Of a stretch of 64,000 nt of DNA, positions 31,776 to 40,455 are shown in pieces (positions within the stretch are counted from its first letter, which is position 1; the number at the start of each line of letters is the position of its first letter). The stretch comes from an uncultured Dehalococcoidia bacterium (GTDB taxonomy: Bacteria; Chloroflexota; Dehalococcoidia; Lucifugimonadales; G958296245), in the NCBI GenBank assembly GCA_958296245.1, contig OY282458.1, positions 1,850,197 through 1,914,196 of the forward strand, read 5' to 3'. The position numbers were made by a program, and so were the translations under genes. The notes under the pieces are model-generated. The model was not told the DNA's origin. It saw only the letters and a list, made by a program, of their open reading frames with translations, and did no database searches.

Positions 31776-34334
31776 CTACGGCGACACGCCAAAGGCCCGC
31801 ATACGCTGCTCGATGGCTTGGCGCGCCTCCACGAACGGACGCTGGAGATGGGCCACGTGGTCCGGCTCGCCGTGTGGATGGGTAGTCGTGCCGGGCAGAT
31901 GCTGGACAGAGGTATGCTCCATATAGGCCATGCCGCCCTCAATCAGCTTCAGCATCAGCCGCGCCGTGCCCGGATCGAACATCCGCCAGTCGCCGCCGCA
32001 CGCAACGTAGATGGGCGACGTATGCGCGAAGGTACCGCGCCTCCAGTTGTTGTAGAAGTAGTCGCCTATCTGGAGGCCCCCGGGGTCGGCGCCCCATCCC
32101 GGGAAGGCCTCCGGCGCAAGATAGCCGGGGCCGCCGCACCGGGCGGCTATCCAGGTATGGCCGTCGACCCTGAGCCGCTCGCGCAACTCCAGCCGGCGCT
32201 TGCCCTTCTCCGACTGCGCCGACGCAACGACCCTGCCGGACTGCACGACCTCAAGACGGTGCAGCGGGAAGAGGCTCTCCGCGCTTGCGTGGACCTCGAC
32301 CGCGCCCGGGCCCGACATGCTGACGGTGCTGCCGATGGGCTGGCCGTCAACGGTGAGCTCCAGGATGGGGCCGCCGCTGAGGAAGGTGCGCCCAGCCGAC
32401 ACGGCGGCGCGCCAGTTGTCGTAGCTGAACTCCTGGTCCGGGGGGATGTATGCGTAGGTGCGGTAGCTGCCGAGGGCCACGTCGCTGGACATCTTGTCGG
32501 TGCCCCCCACCAGAGGAAGCCTGTAGCCGCAATTGAGGGCCTGGTAGTAGTCCCTGTGGTTGGTCGTGCTATGGCTGATCATCTCCACGCCCCTGACGCG
32601 GCCCGTCGCTATCAGCGCCACGGCCTCCCCCGTAAGGCCTCCATAGTGGGCGGCTATGGCGGTCCCTCCCTGTTCGTGCGTCATGTCGGCCCAGTCGCTG
32701 AGGGTAGCCTCCAAGGTGCCGCCGACCTCGGCCTCCCCCAAACCGTCGGAGCACCAGGGCATCACCGGCTTCTTGAGGCCCCAGAGCAGGATGTGACCCA
32801 TCAGGTGCTGCCTGTTCTCCTGCCCCACGTAGACGATGGTCTGGCCGTCCTTGGAGACGCTGGGCTCCCCGGTGAAGTCCTCGGTGTTGGTGAAGTGGTT
32901 GCCCCATTGTGATTGAAGCAGGTTGACGACGTTGAGGTCCTCGGCGCGGGCCTCTGTGTGGGAGCCCTGGGTCGAGAGCCAATGGACGTGGGAATCGCCG
33001 CTGAACCAGCGGCGGGCGTTCATGTTCGTCCAGCGTTTGAGCCTGAGCGTCAACTCCTGCTGGCCGGGCTCGATCTGCACCCTGGCCCGCAGGGGCTCGT
33101 ACTCGAAGCCGCGGGCGGCGTCCACGATGACCTCACCCCTCGGCAGCCACCCTTCGCAGGCGCCGTCGACGTAGGCGTAGGTGGCCTGGCCCAGCCTCAG
33201 GTCGCCGCCGACGTCGGTGTACCACGTGCCAAGGTCGGAGTGGACGTGGCCGTGGTGGCCGTGAGGTTGATACGGCACGCCGTCGGGCGAGCGGAAGTGT
33301 ACGCGGCACGGCACGGGCGCGCCGGTGTCGTCGTCTATGACGGTAACGCGCACCCAGTTCCTGCCGGGGTCGGTCAGCTCGAAGCGCACGTGCTCGGTCT
33401 CGACCGCGCCGGCGCTCTGGACGTCGCCCCAGCGGGCGCTGCCGACCTCCTCGCCGGACTGCTTCACCGTGACGGTGGCCGAGGGGATGGCGGAGACCTC
33501 GACGTAAGCCGGGCTGGACGTCCGGTTGGGCGCCTGCCCCCAGCCCTTGAACGAGTCGCCGACGAACTGCTCGCTCGACTCCCGAGGCAGGGTGAAGGCA
33601 TAGGTGTTCTCGCCCCTGTCCACCTCGACGTCCAGGTCGAAGGGACGGTCAGCCCGCTCAGCATCCTTGAGGGTCACCCTCACCGGCCGGCGGCCGGTCC
33701 TGACCAGCGGGCGCTCGTCCACGCCGCCCAGGGTGATACCCGCGACCAGGAAGCGAGGCCCCCCTGGGACGATCTCTACAGCGTCGATCCCCTGCTCGGG
33801 GCGTGGGTTCTCCCATGCCCATAGGTAATAGCGCGGGGCGCCCCCCTGTTCCGCCTCGAACTGCCTGCGTCCCATCGCGTCCCATCGCCCAGCCGTGCGC
33901 GGCATCGGCTCCGCGCCCCGTTCTGACACGGCCAGAAACGGCATCCCCCCTCTGCCGCCGAGCCCGCCGCGGCCCGGCAGGCCGGCGATCTCGAAACGCT
34001 CCCGGATCGCCGCGCGCTCCACGCCGCCGTCCGCGAGGTGGAAGACGTACTCGGCAACGTCCACCCCCAACGGCCCGCCCTCGGCAAGCTCGGACTCCAA
34101 CAGCCGGTGCGCAAAGACGACGCGCAGCGCGGGCCGGCCGACCGCCACCGTGACGGGCGCGTCCCCGCCCTTCAGATCGATGAAGCAGTTGTCGCCCGGC
34201 TTGCCCCCGTCCTGCCCGACCAAGAACGGCAGACCGAGAAGGCTCTGTTGCCCTACCTCCGGCGACTCCCCATGCAGCGCACCGACTCCCGCGTTGCACC
34301 AACGCGAGATGTCCAACGCCTCGTAGTCCTGCAT
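31776..34334 (-). CDS. CehA/McbA-family metallohydrolase (PHP-like) with long N-terminal beta domains
   Basis: This is an 852-aa protein without a signal peptide. The N-terminal 430 residues are beta-rich. They include a Gly/Arg-rich stretch (about 110-140) and an Ig/carbohydrate-binding-like region with VRVTVIDDDTGAPVPCRVHFRSPDG. The catalytic part begins WFSGDSHVHWLSTQGSHTEA, the H-x-H metal motif of PHP/CehA proteins. It continues with GGTAIAAHYGG, VEMISHSTTNH and LPLVGGTDKMSSDVALGSYRTYAY, supplying further His and Asp ligands. Characterised CehA and McbA hydrolyse the carbamate carbaryl, but most relatives have unknown substrates. It is translated just ahead of a Gfo/Idh dehydrogenase, so a polyol- or sugar-ester substrate is possible (inference). 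Confidence 0.85.
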   Translation of the reverse strand: MQDYEALDISRWCNAGVGALHGESPEVGQQSLLGLPFLVGQDGGKPGDNCFIDLKGGDAPVTVAVGRPALRVVFAHRLLESELAEGGPLGVDVAEYVFHLADGGVERAAIRERFEIAGLPGRGGLGGRGGMPFLAVSERGAEPMPRTAGRWDAMGRRQFEAEQGGAPRYYLWAWENPRPEQGIDAVEIVPGGPRFLVAGITLGGVDERPLVRTGRRPVRVTLKDAERADRPFDLDVEVDRGENTYAFTLPRESSEQFVGDSFKGWGQAPNRTSSPAYVEVSAIPSATVTVKQSGEEVGSARWGDVQSAGAVETEHVRFELTDPGRNWVRVTVIDDDTGAPVPCRVHFRSPDGVPYQPHGHHGHVHSDLGTWYTDVGGDLRLGQATYAYVDGACEGWLPRGEVIVDAARGFEYEPLRARVQIEPGQQELTLRLKRWTNMNARRWFSGDSHVHWLSTQGSHTEARAEDLNVVNLLQSQWGNHFTNTEDFTGEPSVSKDGQTIVYVGQENRQHLMGHILLWGLKKPVMPWCSDGLGEAEVGGTLEATLSDWADMTHEQGGTAIAAHYGGLTGEAVALIATGRVRGVEMISHSTTNHRDYYQALNCGYRLPLVGGTDKMSSDVALGSYRTYAYIPPDQEFSYDNWRAAVSAGRTFLSGGPILELTVDGQPIGSTVSMSGPGAVEVHASAESLFPLHRLEVVQSGRVVASAQSEKGKRRLELRERLRVDGHTWIAARCGGPGYLAPEAFPGWGADPGGLQIGDYFYNNWRRGTFAHTSPIYVACGGDWRMFDPGTARLMLKLIEGGMAYMEHTSVQHLPGTTTHPHGEPDHVAHLQRPFVEARQAIEQRMRAFGVSP

Positions 34335-34424
34335 ACCCTCCTCCGTCTATTGAGCCGTCGAACTCGCCCTGCCACGATACCACAGTCTGACCGGTCGCAA
34401 CCGGCCATACCTAGATGAGCTGTG

Positions 34425-34515
34425 CGAGGGGTTGCTGTCCTCCCCTCCGGCAGGGGTCGCTGTGCCCCCGATTTTGACCAGGGGCGGGCGGGTTGGGAAT
34501 CAAAGACGTACCAGA
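34425..34515 (+). repeat. MITE-like element fragment, copy 3 (degraded)
   Basis: CTCCCCTCCGGCAGGGGTC, GCTGTGCCCCC, CAGGGGCGGGCGGGTTGGGA and ATCAAAGACGT match the interior of the full elements, but both terminal repeats are lost. Apart from this and the tRNA, 34335-34713 shows nothing convincing. Confidence 0.65.
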
Positions 34516-34713
34516 CTCCGTCCCAAGGGTCTACCTGGAGCCGCTGCCCATCCGACATGGTAAGATAGCTGCATGGACGCTCAGGGCCACAGCCGTACGG
34601 CGCAGAGCTCCTTGGAGGCTGCCCACAAAGAGCCTTCTACCGGAGACGCCTTGCAGGGCTCGGAGAAGCTCTGGGGCGCGGCCTGAGGGTAGTCCCCTGC
34701 GGCGGACTCATAA

Positions 34714-34788
34714 GCCAACGTAGCTCAGTGGTAGAGCAGCGGTTTCGTAAACCGCAGGCCGTGGGTTCGAGTCCCACCGTTGGCTCCA
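34714..34788 (+). tRNA. tRNA-Thr (anticodon CGT)
   Basis: The acceptor stem GCCAACG pairs with CGTTGGC. The D-arm is GCTCAGTGGTAGAGC. The anticodon arm GCGGT-TTCGTAA-ACCGC gives anticodon CGT, which reads ACG. The T-arm GTGGG-TTCGAGT-CCCAC is standard. CCA is encoded at 34786-34788. Confidence 0.97.
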
Positions 34789-34817
34789 TCCCATCCCGGT
34801 AGCGCGGGGCGAGGGCC

Positions 34818-35894
34818 ATGACTAAAGCGAGAATAGGCGTGATAGGCGCGGGATGGTGGGCCACGCAGTTCCACATCCCCAGCCTGAAGACCTACGAGAA
34901 GGCGGACCTAGCGGGCGTCGCCGACGTCAAACCCGAGAAGGCCAGGGCCGCCGCCGACTACTACGACTTACAGAACACCTACGACGACCATCGCGACCTG
35001 CTGGCGGCAGGGGTAGACGGCGTCGTCATAGCCGTCCAGCACGCCTACCACTACCAGATTGCCCGCGACGCGCTGGACGCCGGCGTCCACGTGCTCGTCG
35101 AGAAGCCGATGACACTCACCGCAGCCGACGCCTGGGATCTGGTTGAGCGGGCCAAGAGCAACGGCCTGCACCTCATGGTCGGCTACACGTACCAGTTCAC
35201 CCGGCACGCGCAGGCGGCCCGTGAGATCGTCCGGTCGGGCAAGATCGGCGAACTTCAGCTGGTCTCCGGCATATACACCTCATGGGTCGAGTCCTACCTC
35301 CGCGGCAGACCCCAAGACTACGCCGAGGCCTTCGGGTTCCCGGTGACCGGCCCAGAGCCGGACAGCTACTCGGACCCGAAGAGGGCCGGGGGCGGCCAGG
35401 GCCACTTGCAGGTAACGCACCCAATGGGCATGGCTCTATGGGTCACCGGCCGGCGCGCGGTGGAGGTCTTCGCCCTCATGCAGAGCTACGACCTTGCCGT
35501 GGATCTGGTCGACTCGTTCAGCTATAGGCTGGACAACGGAGCGATAGGCGCGATGGCGTCGACCGGCGCCATGCGCCCCAACCAACGCCTGGACCAAGGG
35601 TTCGTGTACGCTGGCAGCGGCGGCTTCGTGCGCCAGGACCTGGCCGGGGGCCGACTGGAAGCACAATACAACGACGGTACGTCCGAGCGCTTCACGGACC
35701 TGTCCGAGGACGAGCTCTACCCGGCGCACATGCCGTCGCGGGGGCTTGTGGACCTGATCTTGGGCGAGGGCGAGAACCTTGCGCCAGGCGAGGCAGGGGC
35801 GCGGGTCGTGGAGTTCCTGGAAGCAGGCTACCGGTCATCGATCTCAGGACGCCCCATCAAGGTGGACTCCCTGGCCGGCGGCTGCTCACCGTAG
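34818..35894 (+). CDS. Gfo/Idh/MocA-family oxidoreductase
   Basis: This 358-aa dehydrogenase begins MTKARIGVIGAGWWATQFHIPSL, a normal G-x-G-x-x-(G/A) NAD(P) site. It has VLVEKPMTLTAADAWDL with the catalytic Lys and a GHLQVTHPMG segment supplying the substrate His. The start lies 30 bp after the tRNA. It heads a plus-strand group with an amidohydrolase-2 gene (36-bp gap) and a second Gfo/Idh gene. Dehydrogenase plus lactonase-like partners suggest oxidation of an aldose or inositol to a lactone, then hydrolysis. Confidence 0.92.
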   Translation: MTKARIGVIGAGWWATQFHIPSLKTYEKADLAGVADVKPEKARAAADYYDLQNTYDDHRDLLAAGVDGVVIAVQHAYHYQIARDALDAGVHVLVEKPMTLTAADAWDLVERAKSNGLHLMVGYTYQFTRHAQAAREIVRSGKIGELQLVSGIYTSWVESYLRGRPQDYAEAFGFPVTGPEPDSYSDPKRAGGGQGHLQVTHPMGMALWVTGRRAVEVFALMQSYDLAVDLVDSFSYRLDNGAIGAMASTGAMRPNQRLDQGFVYAGSGGFVRQDLAGGRLEAQYNDGTSERFTDLSEDELYPAHMPSRGLVDLILGEGENLAPGEAGARVVEFLEAGYRSSISGRPIKVDSLAGGCSP

Positions 35895-35930
35895 GGCAGC
35901 GCCGCCGATCCGGAAGCAGGAGGGTTGCTT

Positions 35931-36803
35931 ATGAACAGGCTGGCCTTCGTCGATACTCACGTCCACTTCTACGACATGCAGCACCCCGAGCTCGTCTACG
36001 ACCACTGGCAGCCCGGCGTTCCCCATCCGACCCTGGGATGGCAGATACAGAAGCTCGCCGAGAGGAACTACGTTGCCGAGGACTACGCCGCCGAGACTCG
36101 GAACGCCAACGTCACTAAGGCTGTGCACGTGCAGGCCGCCATCGGCAGCCCGGACCCGGTCAAGGAGACCGAGTGGCTCCAGGAGGCAGCCGAGCGGACG
36201 GGGTTTCCCCACGGCATCGTCGCGCACGCCGACCTACGCGACCCCGGCGTCGAGGGGGTCTTGGAGCGCCACTGCGAATACCCCAACATGCGCGGCATAC
36301 GGGACTTTTCCTATGGCGACTACCTCGTAGAGCCGGACTACCACCGGGGCTTCGCCCTCCTGGAGAAGTACAACCTGGTGTCCAGTATGCCCGCCGGGTG
36401 GCAGGACATGGAGAAGCTCCGGGCGCTGGCCGACAGGTTCCCCAACATCATCATCGTCGTCGATCACACGGGATCCCCCGCAGAGCGCACCGACGAGTAT
36501 TTCGAGAAGTGGAAGGGTGGCGTGGCCGTGGCCGCCGCCTGCGACAACATCCGCTGGAAGATCTCCGGCCTCGGCATGGGCGACCATGACTGGACCGCCG
36601 ACAGCATCAGGCGGTACGTGATCACGTCCATAGAGACGTTCGGCGTCGACCGCTGCTTCTTCGCCACCAACTGGCCGGTGGACTGGCTATGGAGCGCCTA
36701 CGACGAATTGATAGACGCCTACACCGAGATCATCTCAGGCTTCAGCCGGGACGAGCAAGTCTCGCTCTTCTCGAAGAACGCCGAGGAGCTGTACCGCATC
36801 TGA
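35931..36803 (+). CDS. Amidohydrolase-2 family protein (fuconolactonase/LigI-like)
   Basis: ATG 35931 has AGGAGG at 35919-35924 and gives 290 aa. The TIM barrel begins LAFVDTHVHFYD with the H-x-H metal pair. AVHVQAAIGS, HGIVAHADLRDPGVEGVLERH, MRGIRDFSYGDY, IIIVVDHTGSPA and FGVDRCFFATNWPVD follow in family order. The last strand normally supplies a catalytic Asp (S-D-W-P); here it is N-W-P-V-D. Relatives hydrolyse sugar lactones or decarboxylate aromatic acids. The neighbours favour lactonase activity, an inference from context. Confidence 0.88.
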   Translation: MNRLAFVDTHVHFYDMQHPELVYDHWQPGVPHPTLGWQIQKLAERNYVAEDYAAETRNANVTKAVHVQAAIGSPDPVKETEWLQEAAERTGFPHGIVAHADLRDPGVEGVLERHCEYPNMRGIRDFSYGDYLVEPDYHRGFALLEKYNLVSSMPAGWQDMEKLRALADRFPNIIIVVDHTGSPAERTDEYFEKWKGGVAVAAACDNIRWKISGLGMGDHDWTADSIRRYVITSIETFGVDRCFFATNWPVDWLWSAYDELIDAYTEIISGFSRDEQVSLFSKNAEELYRI

Positions 36804-36850
36804 CGGCAGCGTCCCGCTCGGCTGCGGCAATTCGGAACCGGGGGCGGTAG

Positions 36851-38122
36851 ATGGCCCTTCTTCAACTGGCTCAGGCCGGGTGCGGCGGCATGGGCTTGCG
36901 CCACGTCTACGGACTGGCCGAGCTCCGGCGGTGCGGCTTCGACACCTTCGATCTCGCCGCGCTGTGCGACCTGCACCGCTCCGCCGCAGAGCACGTGGCC
37001 CGTGAAGCCGAAGCGGCGCTGGGCCTGAAGCCGCGCGTCTATACCGACTTCAAAGCCATGCTCGACGCCGAGCCCGGCTTGGACGCCGTCAACGTCGTCA
37101 CCGACACCCGGATGCACCACGCCTTCGCTCTGGACGCATTCGACGCGGGCCTCCACGCCGCCGTGGAGAAGCCCATGGGCCTCACCGTCCGAGCCTGCCG
37201 CAAGATGATCGACGCGGCGAGCGCCGCGGGCAGGGTCCTGTCCGTCTCCGAGAACTACCGCCGCGACCCGATGAACCGCCTCGCCAAGGCGCTGCTGCGC
37301 GGCGGGGTCGTCGGCGAGCCCCGGCTGGCCCTCAGCGCCGCCACCTACGGGGGGCGCGGCGTCCGGCAGGTCGTGGCCTGGCGGCACATGAGGGACCGGG
37401 GCGGTCTGGTCCTGGAATACGGCGTACACGCATCCGACCTGACACTGTACTTCATGGGCGGCGTGGAGCGGGTCTTCGCGGAAACTCACCTCTGGGAGAA
37501 GACACGCGCGATGCAGAAGGCGGAACAGCCCATGCAGCGCTTCTACGACCACCGCGTCAGGGAGGAGGTCGAGGAGGCCGGGGCGATAGAGGCGACCGCC
37601 GAGGACACCGCGCTGGCCCTGATGAGGTTCACGTCGGGCGCAATCGGCCAGACCACGTACAGCGACGCCGCACCCGGCGAGCCGTCGGATACGGACGTCA
37701 TCTACGGCAGCGAAGGGTCCCTGAGGCTTCCGGGCAGCCGTACGGGCCGTCCGATCCACGTCACCCTGTCCGGCAGGCGCTCCCCGGTCGGCCAGAAAGA
37801 CCTGCTCGGGCAGGCGCCCGACTTCAGGCTCGACGAGGTGACTTCCAAGATGTTCGGCGGCAGGGACAAGATGTCGTCGTACGACGCGGCGTTAGAGCAA
37901 CCGGACCGCAAGCTCATCGCCATCGAGCTACAGGACTTCGCCGACGCCATACTGAGCGGGCGCAGGCCCGAGGTGACGGGAGAAGAGGGGCTGGACGCCG
38001 TGGCGCTCTCCTACGCCATCCTCGAGTCCGGCCGCCTCGCGCAGCCGGTCGGCTTCTCCGACGTTCGCAGCGACCGCGTCAGCGCCTACCAACAGCCTAT
38101 CAACGCAGCCGCCGGCCTGTAG
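36851..38122 (+). CDS. Gfo/Idh/MocA-family oxidoreductase (long form)
   Basis: This is a 423-aa protein starting MALLQLAQAGCGGMGLRHVYG, a variant Rossmann motif. It has AAVEKPMGLTVRACRKM, containing the E-K-P with the catalytic Lys, and LVLEYGVHASDLTLYFMG providing the substrate His. It is about 60 residues longer than its neighbour, mostly by an Arg/Glu-rich insert after the ...LWEKTRAMQKAEQPMQRFYDHR segment. It is the third Gfo/Idh gene in 8 kb, and the three are not close to one another in sequence, which suggests different substrates. Confidence 0.9.
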   Translation: MALLQLAQAGCGGMGLRHVYGLAELRRCGFDTFDLAALCDLHRSAAEHVAREAEAALGLKPRVYTDFKAMLDAEPGLDAVNVVTDTRMHHAFALDAFDAGLHAAVEKPMGLTVRACRKMIDAASAAGRVLSVSENYRRDPMNRLAKALLRGGVVGEPRLALSAATYGGRGVRQVVAWRHMRDRGGLVLEYGVHASDLTLYFMGGVERVFAETHLWEKTRAMQKAEQPMQRFYDHRVREEVEEAGAIEATAEDTALALMRFTSGAIGQTTYSDAAPGEPSDTDVIYGSEGSLRLPGSRTGRPIHVTLSGRRSPVGQKDLLGQAPDFRLDEVTSKMFGGRDKMSSYDAALEQPDRKLIAIELQDFADAILSGRRPEVTGEEGLDAVALSYAILESGRLAQPVGFSDVRSDRVSAYQQPINAAAGL

Positions 38123-38181
38123 CAGCCCGCCGCAGACTCCACCCCTCGGACCGACGCGGACGAAACCCGACACCGCGTTGG

Positions 38182-38417
38182 GAAACTGTTCAGACCCTGT
38201 GAGACGCGAAGGGGGAGCCCAAAGAGGTTCTCCCTTCTGGCAGGGGGTCTGGGCTCGTATCGCGTGGGTCGGAGCAGGTCCGGGTGGTTCTCCCTTCGGG
38301 CAGGGGGTCTGGGGGCTGTGCCCCCAGTTACCAATGGGCGGGCGGGTGGGGATCAAAGACGTCTGCTTTATCGGGCTACGCCAGCCGAAAAGAACCTCAC
38401 TAAGTCTGAACAGTTAC
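38182..38417 (+). repeat. MITE-like element, copy 4, longest, with 8-bp target duplication
   Basis: This 236-bp element is bounded by GAAACTGTTCAGAC and GTCTGAACAGTTAC and by the octamer CGCGTTGG at 38174-38181 and 38418-38425. It carries the perfect hairpin CTGGGGGC-TGT-GCCCCCAG (38309-38327). An internal tandem duplication of the block GGTTCTCCCTTCnGGCAGGG explains its greater length. It lies just upstream of the HEPN-HTH gene. Confidence 0.92.
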
Positions 38418-38421
38418 CGCG

Positions 38422-38450
38422 TTGGAATGGCTATTCCCTTGAAGTATCAT
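38422..38450 (+). promoter_or_regulatory. Promoter of the HEPN-HTH gene, -35 inside the MITE target duplication
   Basis: TTGGAA (38422-38427) and TATCAT (38445-38450) are separated by 17 bp, matching the sigma70 consensus at 4/6 and 5/6 positions. The -35 starts within the right copy of the duplicated target site. The start ATG 38478 has AGGAGG at 38463-38468. Confidence 0.6.
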
Positions 38451-38477
38451 ACGGGACGCTTTAGGAGGCGACCCCGA

Positions 38478-39314
38478 ATGACCACCATACAACGACCGAA
38501 CAGGGATGCGCTGAGCAGAGCCGTAGACGTCTACAGAGACGCGATGCGCCCGTTCATCGTGCGCTGTCTCAAGCAGGTCCGAGGCCAGAGAGTAGAGGAC
38601 CTCATTCGCAGTGCGCTTCGAGACCGGCAGGCCGACCAGTTCGCCTCCAGACTCCGGACGAACGGCGGCGACGTCGAGGCGTCCATAGACATCGACAACT
38701 TCCCGCCCCTCGTCCAGGGACTATGGAGGGACGCCTTCGAGAGACAACTCTCGGAACACAGGGCCATTACCAACCGCCTCTGGCTCATCAAGGACGCGCG
38801 CAACCTGGCCTCCCACCCCGGATCCAGGGACCTCCAGCCCGACGACACGACCAACCACCTGTACCAGATATCCGCCGTCCTCGACCAGATCAACGCGCCT
38901 CAGCAGGCCGGAGAGGTCCGGTCCATCAGCAACGAAGTGCAAAGCCGCTCGCAAAGCGGCGGAGAGCCGACGACGAACGCGCCCGCGACCAACTTCGCCA
39001 GACCCGCGCCATCACAGGCTAACGGCAACCTCACCCAGCGGATTCTCAAGTTCATTGATGATAGTGAGTTTTCGAGGGCTGACGTGCTCATCGCCCTCAA
39101 GACGGTCTTTGAAGCCCCCGCCAAGCGGGGCAAGCGGGGCAAGTTGAAGACTGAGGACTACGGGGCCATCATGGCGGCCCTGAAGGCGGGCGAGACCAAC
39201 AAGGAGTTGGCCGCCAAGTACGGAGTGAGTTCTTCCCGGATCTCGGAGATCCGGAATGAGAAGTCCATCCCAAGAGACGCCCTAGCGTCCTACCTCGAGG
39301 CTAAGTACAGCTAG
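38478..39314 (+). CDS. Swt1-type HEPN domain protein with C-terminal helix-turn-helix
   Basis: The 278-aa start was set by AGGAGG nine bases upstream; the open frame continues into a repeat but is not coding there. Residues 1-140 resemble the Swt1-family HEPN fold: NRDALSRAVDVYRDAMRPFIVRCLKQV, LWRDAFERQL, then IKDARNLASHPGSRDLQPDD. This contains R108-N-L-A-S-H113, the R-x4-H signature of HEPN ribonucleases. A polar linker (140-185) leads to a C-terminal domain. Its last 40 residues read TNKELAAKYGVSSSRISEIRNEKS, a helix-turn-helix. HEPN RNases act in toxin-antitoxin, abortive-infection and RNA-processing systems. No nucleotidyltransferase antitoxin is adjacent, so the HTH may give autoregulation. 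Function is inferred. Confidence 0.75.
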   Translation: MTTIQRPNRDALSRAVDVYRDAMRPFIVRCLKQVRGQRVEDLIRSALRDRQADQFASRLRTNGGDVEASIDIDNFPPLVQGLWRDAFERQLSEHRAITNRLWLIKDARNLASHPGSRDLQPDDTTNHLYQISAVLDQINAPQQAGEVRSISNEVQSRSQSGGEPTTNAPATNFARPAPSQANGNLTQRILKFIDDSEFSRADVLIALKTVFEAPAKRGKRGKLKTEDYGAIMAALKAGETNKELAAKYGVSSSRISEIRNEKSIPRDALASYLEAKYS

Positions 39315-39400
39315 CGGGGTACCCCCTTGGCGCGGCGTGATTTGCCCCAAAGCCGACGCTGCCGGCGGTACCTCCGGGGAAGCGGCCTCTAGGCGTAGGC

Positions 39401-40453
39401 TTACCCCGCGGAAGCGTCCGCAGCCGACGCCGTTAGCTCGTAGACCTGGATGCGGTGGCGGTTGCGATCCGTGACGAGGAGCCTGCGCCCGCCGTCGAGC
39501 TTGACCGAAACGGGAGCCCAGAACCTCTTCTCCACGTGGTAGGGCTCCTCCCGCGCGTCCACCCCCAGAGACCGCACGTCTGGCTCCAGGTCCGAGCGAT
39601 CCCTCGCCTCCTTCTCCTCCACGTTGGTGTTCAGGTAGTCCCTGGCCCACGGCGACAACGTCGCCTCCCCCATCACGGCGCAGACGAACCCCCCTTCCGG
39701 GTCGAAGACCTGCACCCGGTTGTTGCCCCAATCGGCAACGTAGACGCAGCCGGCGCCATCGACGGCGACGCTGGAGGGGCGGAGCAACTGCCCGTCCTCG
39801 CTCCCGGACCCGCCGTAGGACCGGACGTATTCGCCGTCCGGCGTGAAGCGCAGGACGCGGTCGTTTCCCCAATCGGCAACGTACAGGTCCCCGCCGGGCG
39901 ACGCGGTGACGCCCCACGGCAACTTCATCTGGCCGTCGCCGACCCCCCCGGCTCCGAAGCCGGAGAGGTAATGGCCCCCTCGCGTGAACCGCTGCAGGCG
40001 CGCGTTCCGGTGGTCTACCACCCAGAGATGCTGGTCCGCGTCGAGCGCCATGCCCGACGGCCCGTCCAACTCTCCCTCCCCCGCGCCCGGGACGCCCCAC
40101 TTCCGCAGGAACCTTCCCGACTCGTCGAAGATGCTGATCCGGTTGAGGTACTCGTCGCTGACGTAGACCAACCCCTCGCCGTCGATGACTATCGCGGACG
40201 CCCAGGTGAATTGCCCGTCAGCCTCGCCGATAGATCCGAAGACGCCGTGATAGCCGCCGTCGTGATCCGTCATGCAGACCTGGACGCCGCGGGTATCCCC
40301 CTCGTGAGAGCGTCCGAGCACGTAGAGGCGCCCGTTGGGGGCGATGTCCAAGTCCACCGGGTAGTAGAAGCCCCGCCCCTCCATGGCGGCAACGCCCAAG
40401 GTGTAGCTATAGCGCAGGAACCCGACCCGAGGGCCGGCGGCGGTCGCATCCAT
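39401..40453 (-). CDS. NHL-repeat six-bladed beta-propeller protein
   Basis: This is a 350-aa cytoplasmic protein made of NHL repeats, each near 45 residues. Examples are GLVYVSDEYLNRISIFDESGRFLRKWG, HLWVVDHRNARLQRFTRGG, DLYVADWGNDRVLRFTPDGEYV, CVYVADWGNNRVQVFDPEG and RLLVTDRNRHRIQVYEL. An insertion of about 45 charged residues (NVEEKEARDRSDLEPD...) interrupts the last two blades. NHL propellers bind proteins or ligands, and a few are lyases or lactonases. The start is 2 nt after the DUF1800 gene's end, so they form an operon. The function is unknown. Confidence 0.87.
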   Translation of the reverse strand: MDATAAGPRVGFLRYSYTLGVAAMEGRGFYYPVDLDIAPNGRLYVLGRSHEGDTRGVQVCMTDHDGGYHGVFGSIGEADGQFTWASAIVIDGEGLVYVSDEYLNRISIFDESGRFLRKWGVPGAGEGELDGPSGMALDADQHLWVVDHRNARLQRFTRGGHYLSGFGAGGVGDGQMKLPWGVTASPGGDLYVADWGNDRVLRFTPDGEYVRSYGGSGSEDGQLLRPSSVAVDGAGCVYVADWGNNRVQVFDPEGGFVCAVMGEATLSPWARDYLNTNVEEKEARDRSDLEPDVRSLGVDAREEPYHVEKRFWAPVSVKLDGGRRLLVTDRNRHRIQVYELTASAADASAG

Positions 40454-40455
40454 GC

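Noticed and set aside
34637-34876. A 79-codon minus-strand frame across the tRNA gene
   Set aside because: Its G-L-E-P-T-A-C-G-L-R-N-R-C-S-T-T-E-L-R string is the familiar antisense translation of a tRNA, often misannotated as a protein.
38178-38477. A 100-residue N-terminal extension of the HEPN protein
   Set aside because: It runs through the MITE; the real start has AGGAGG and a promoter just upstream.
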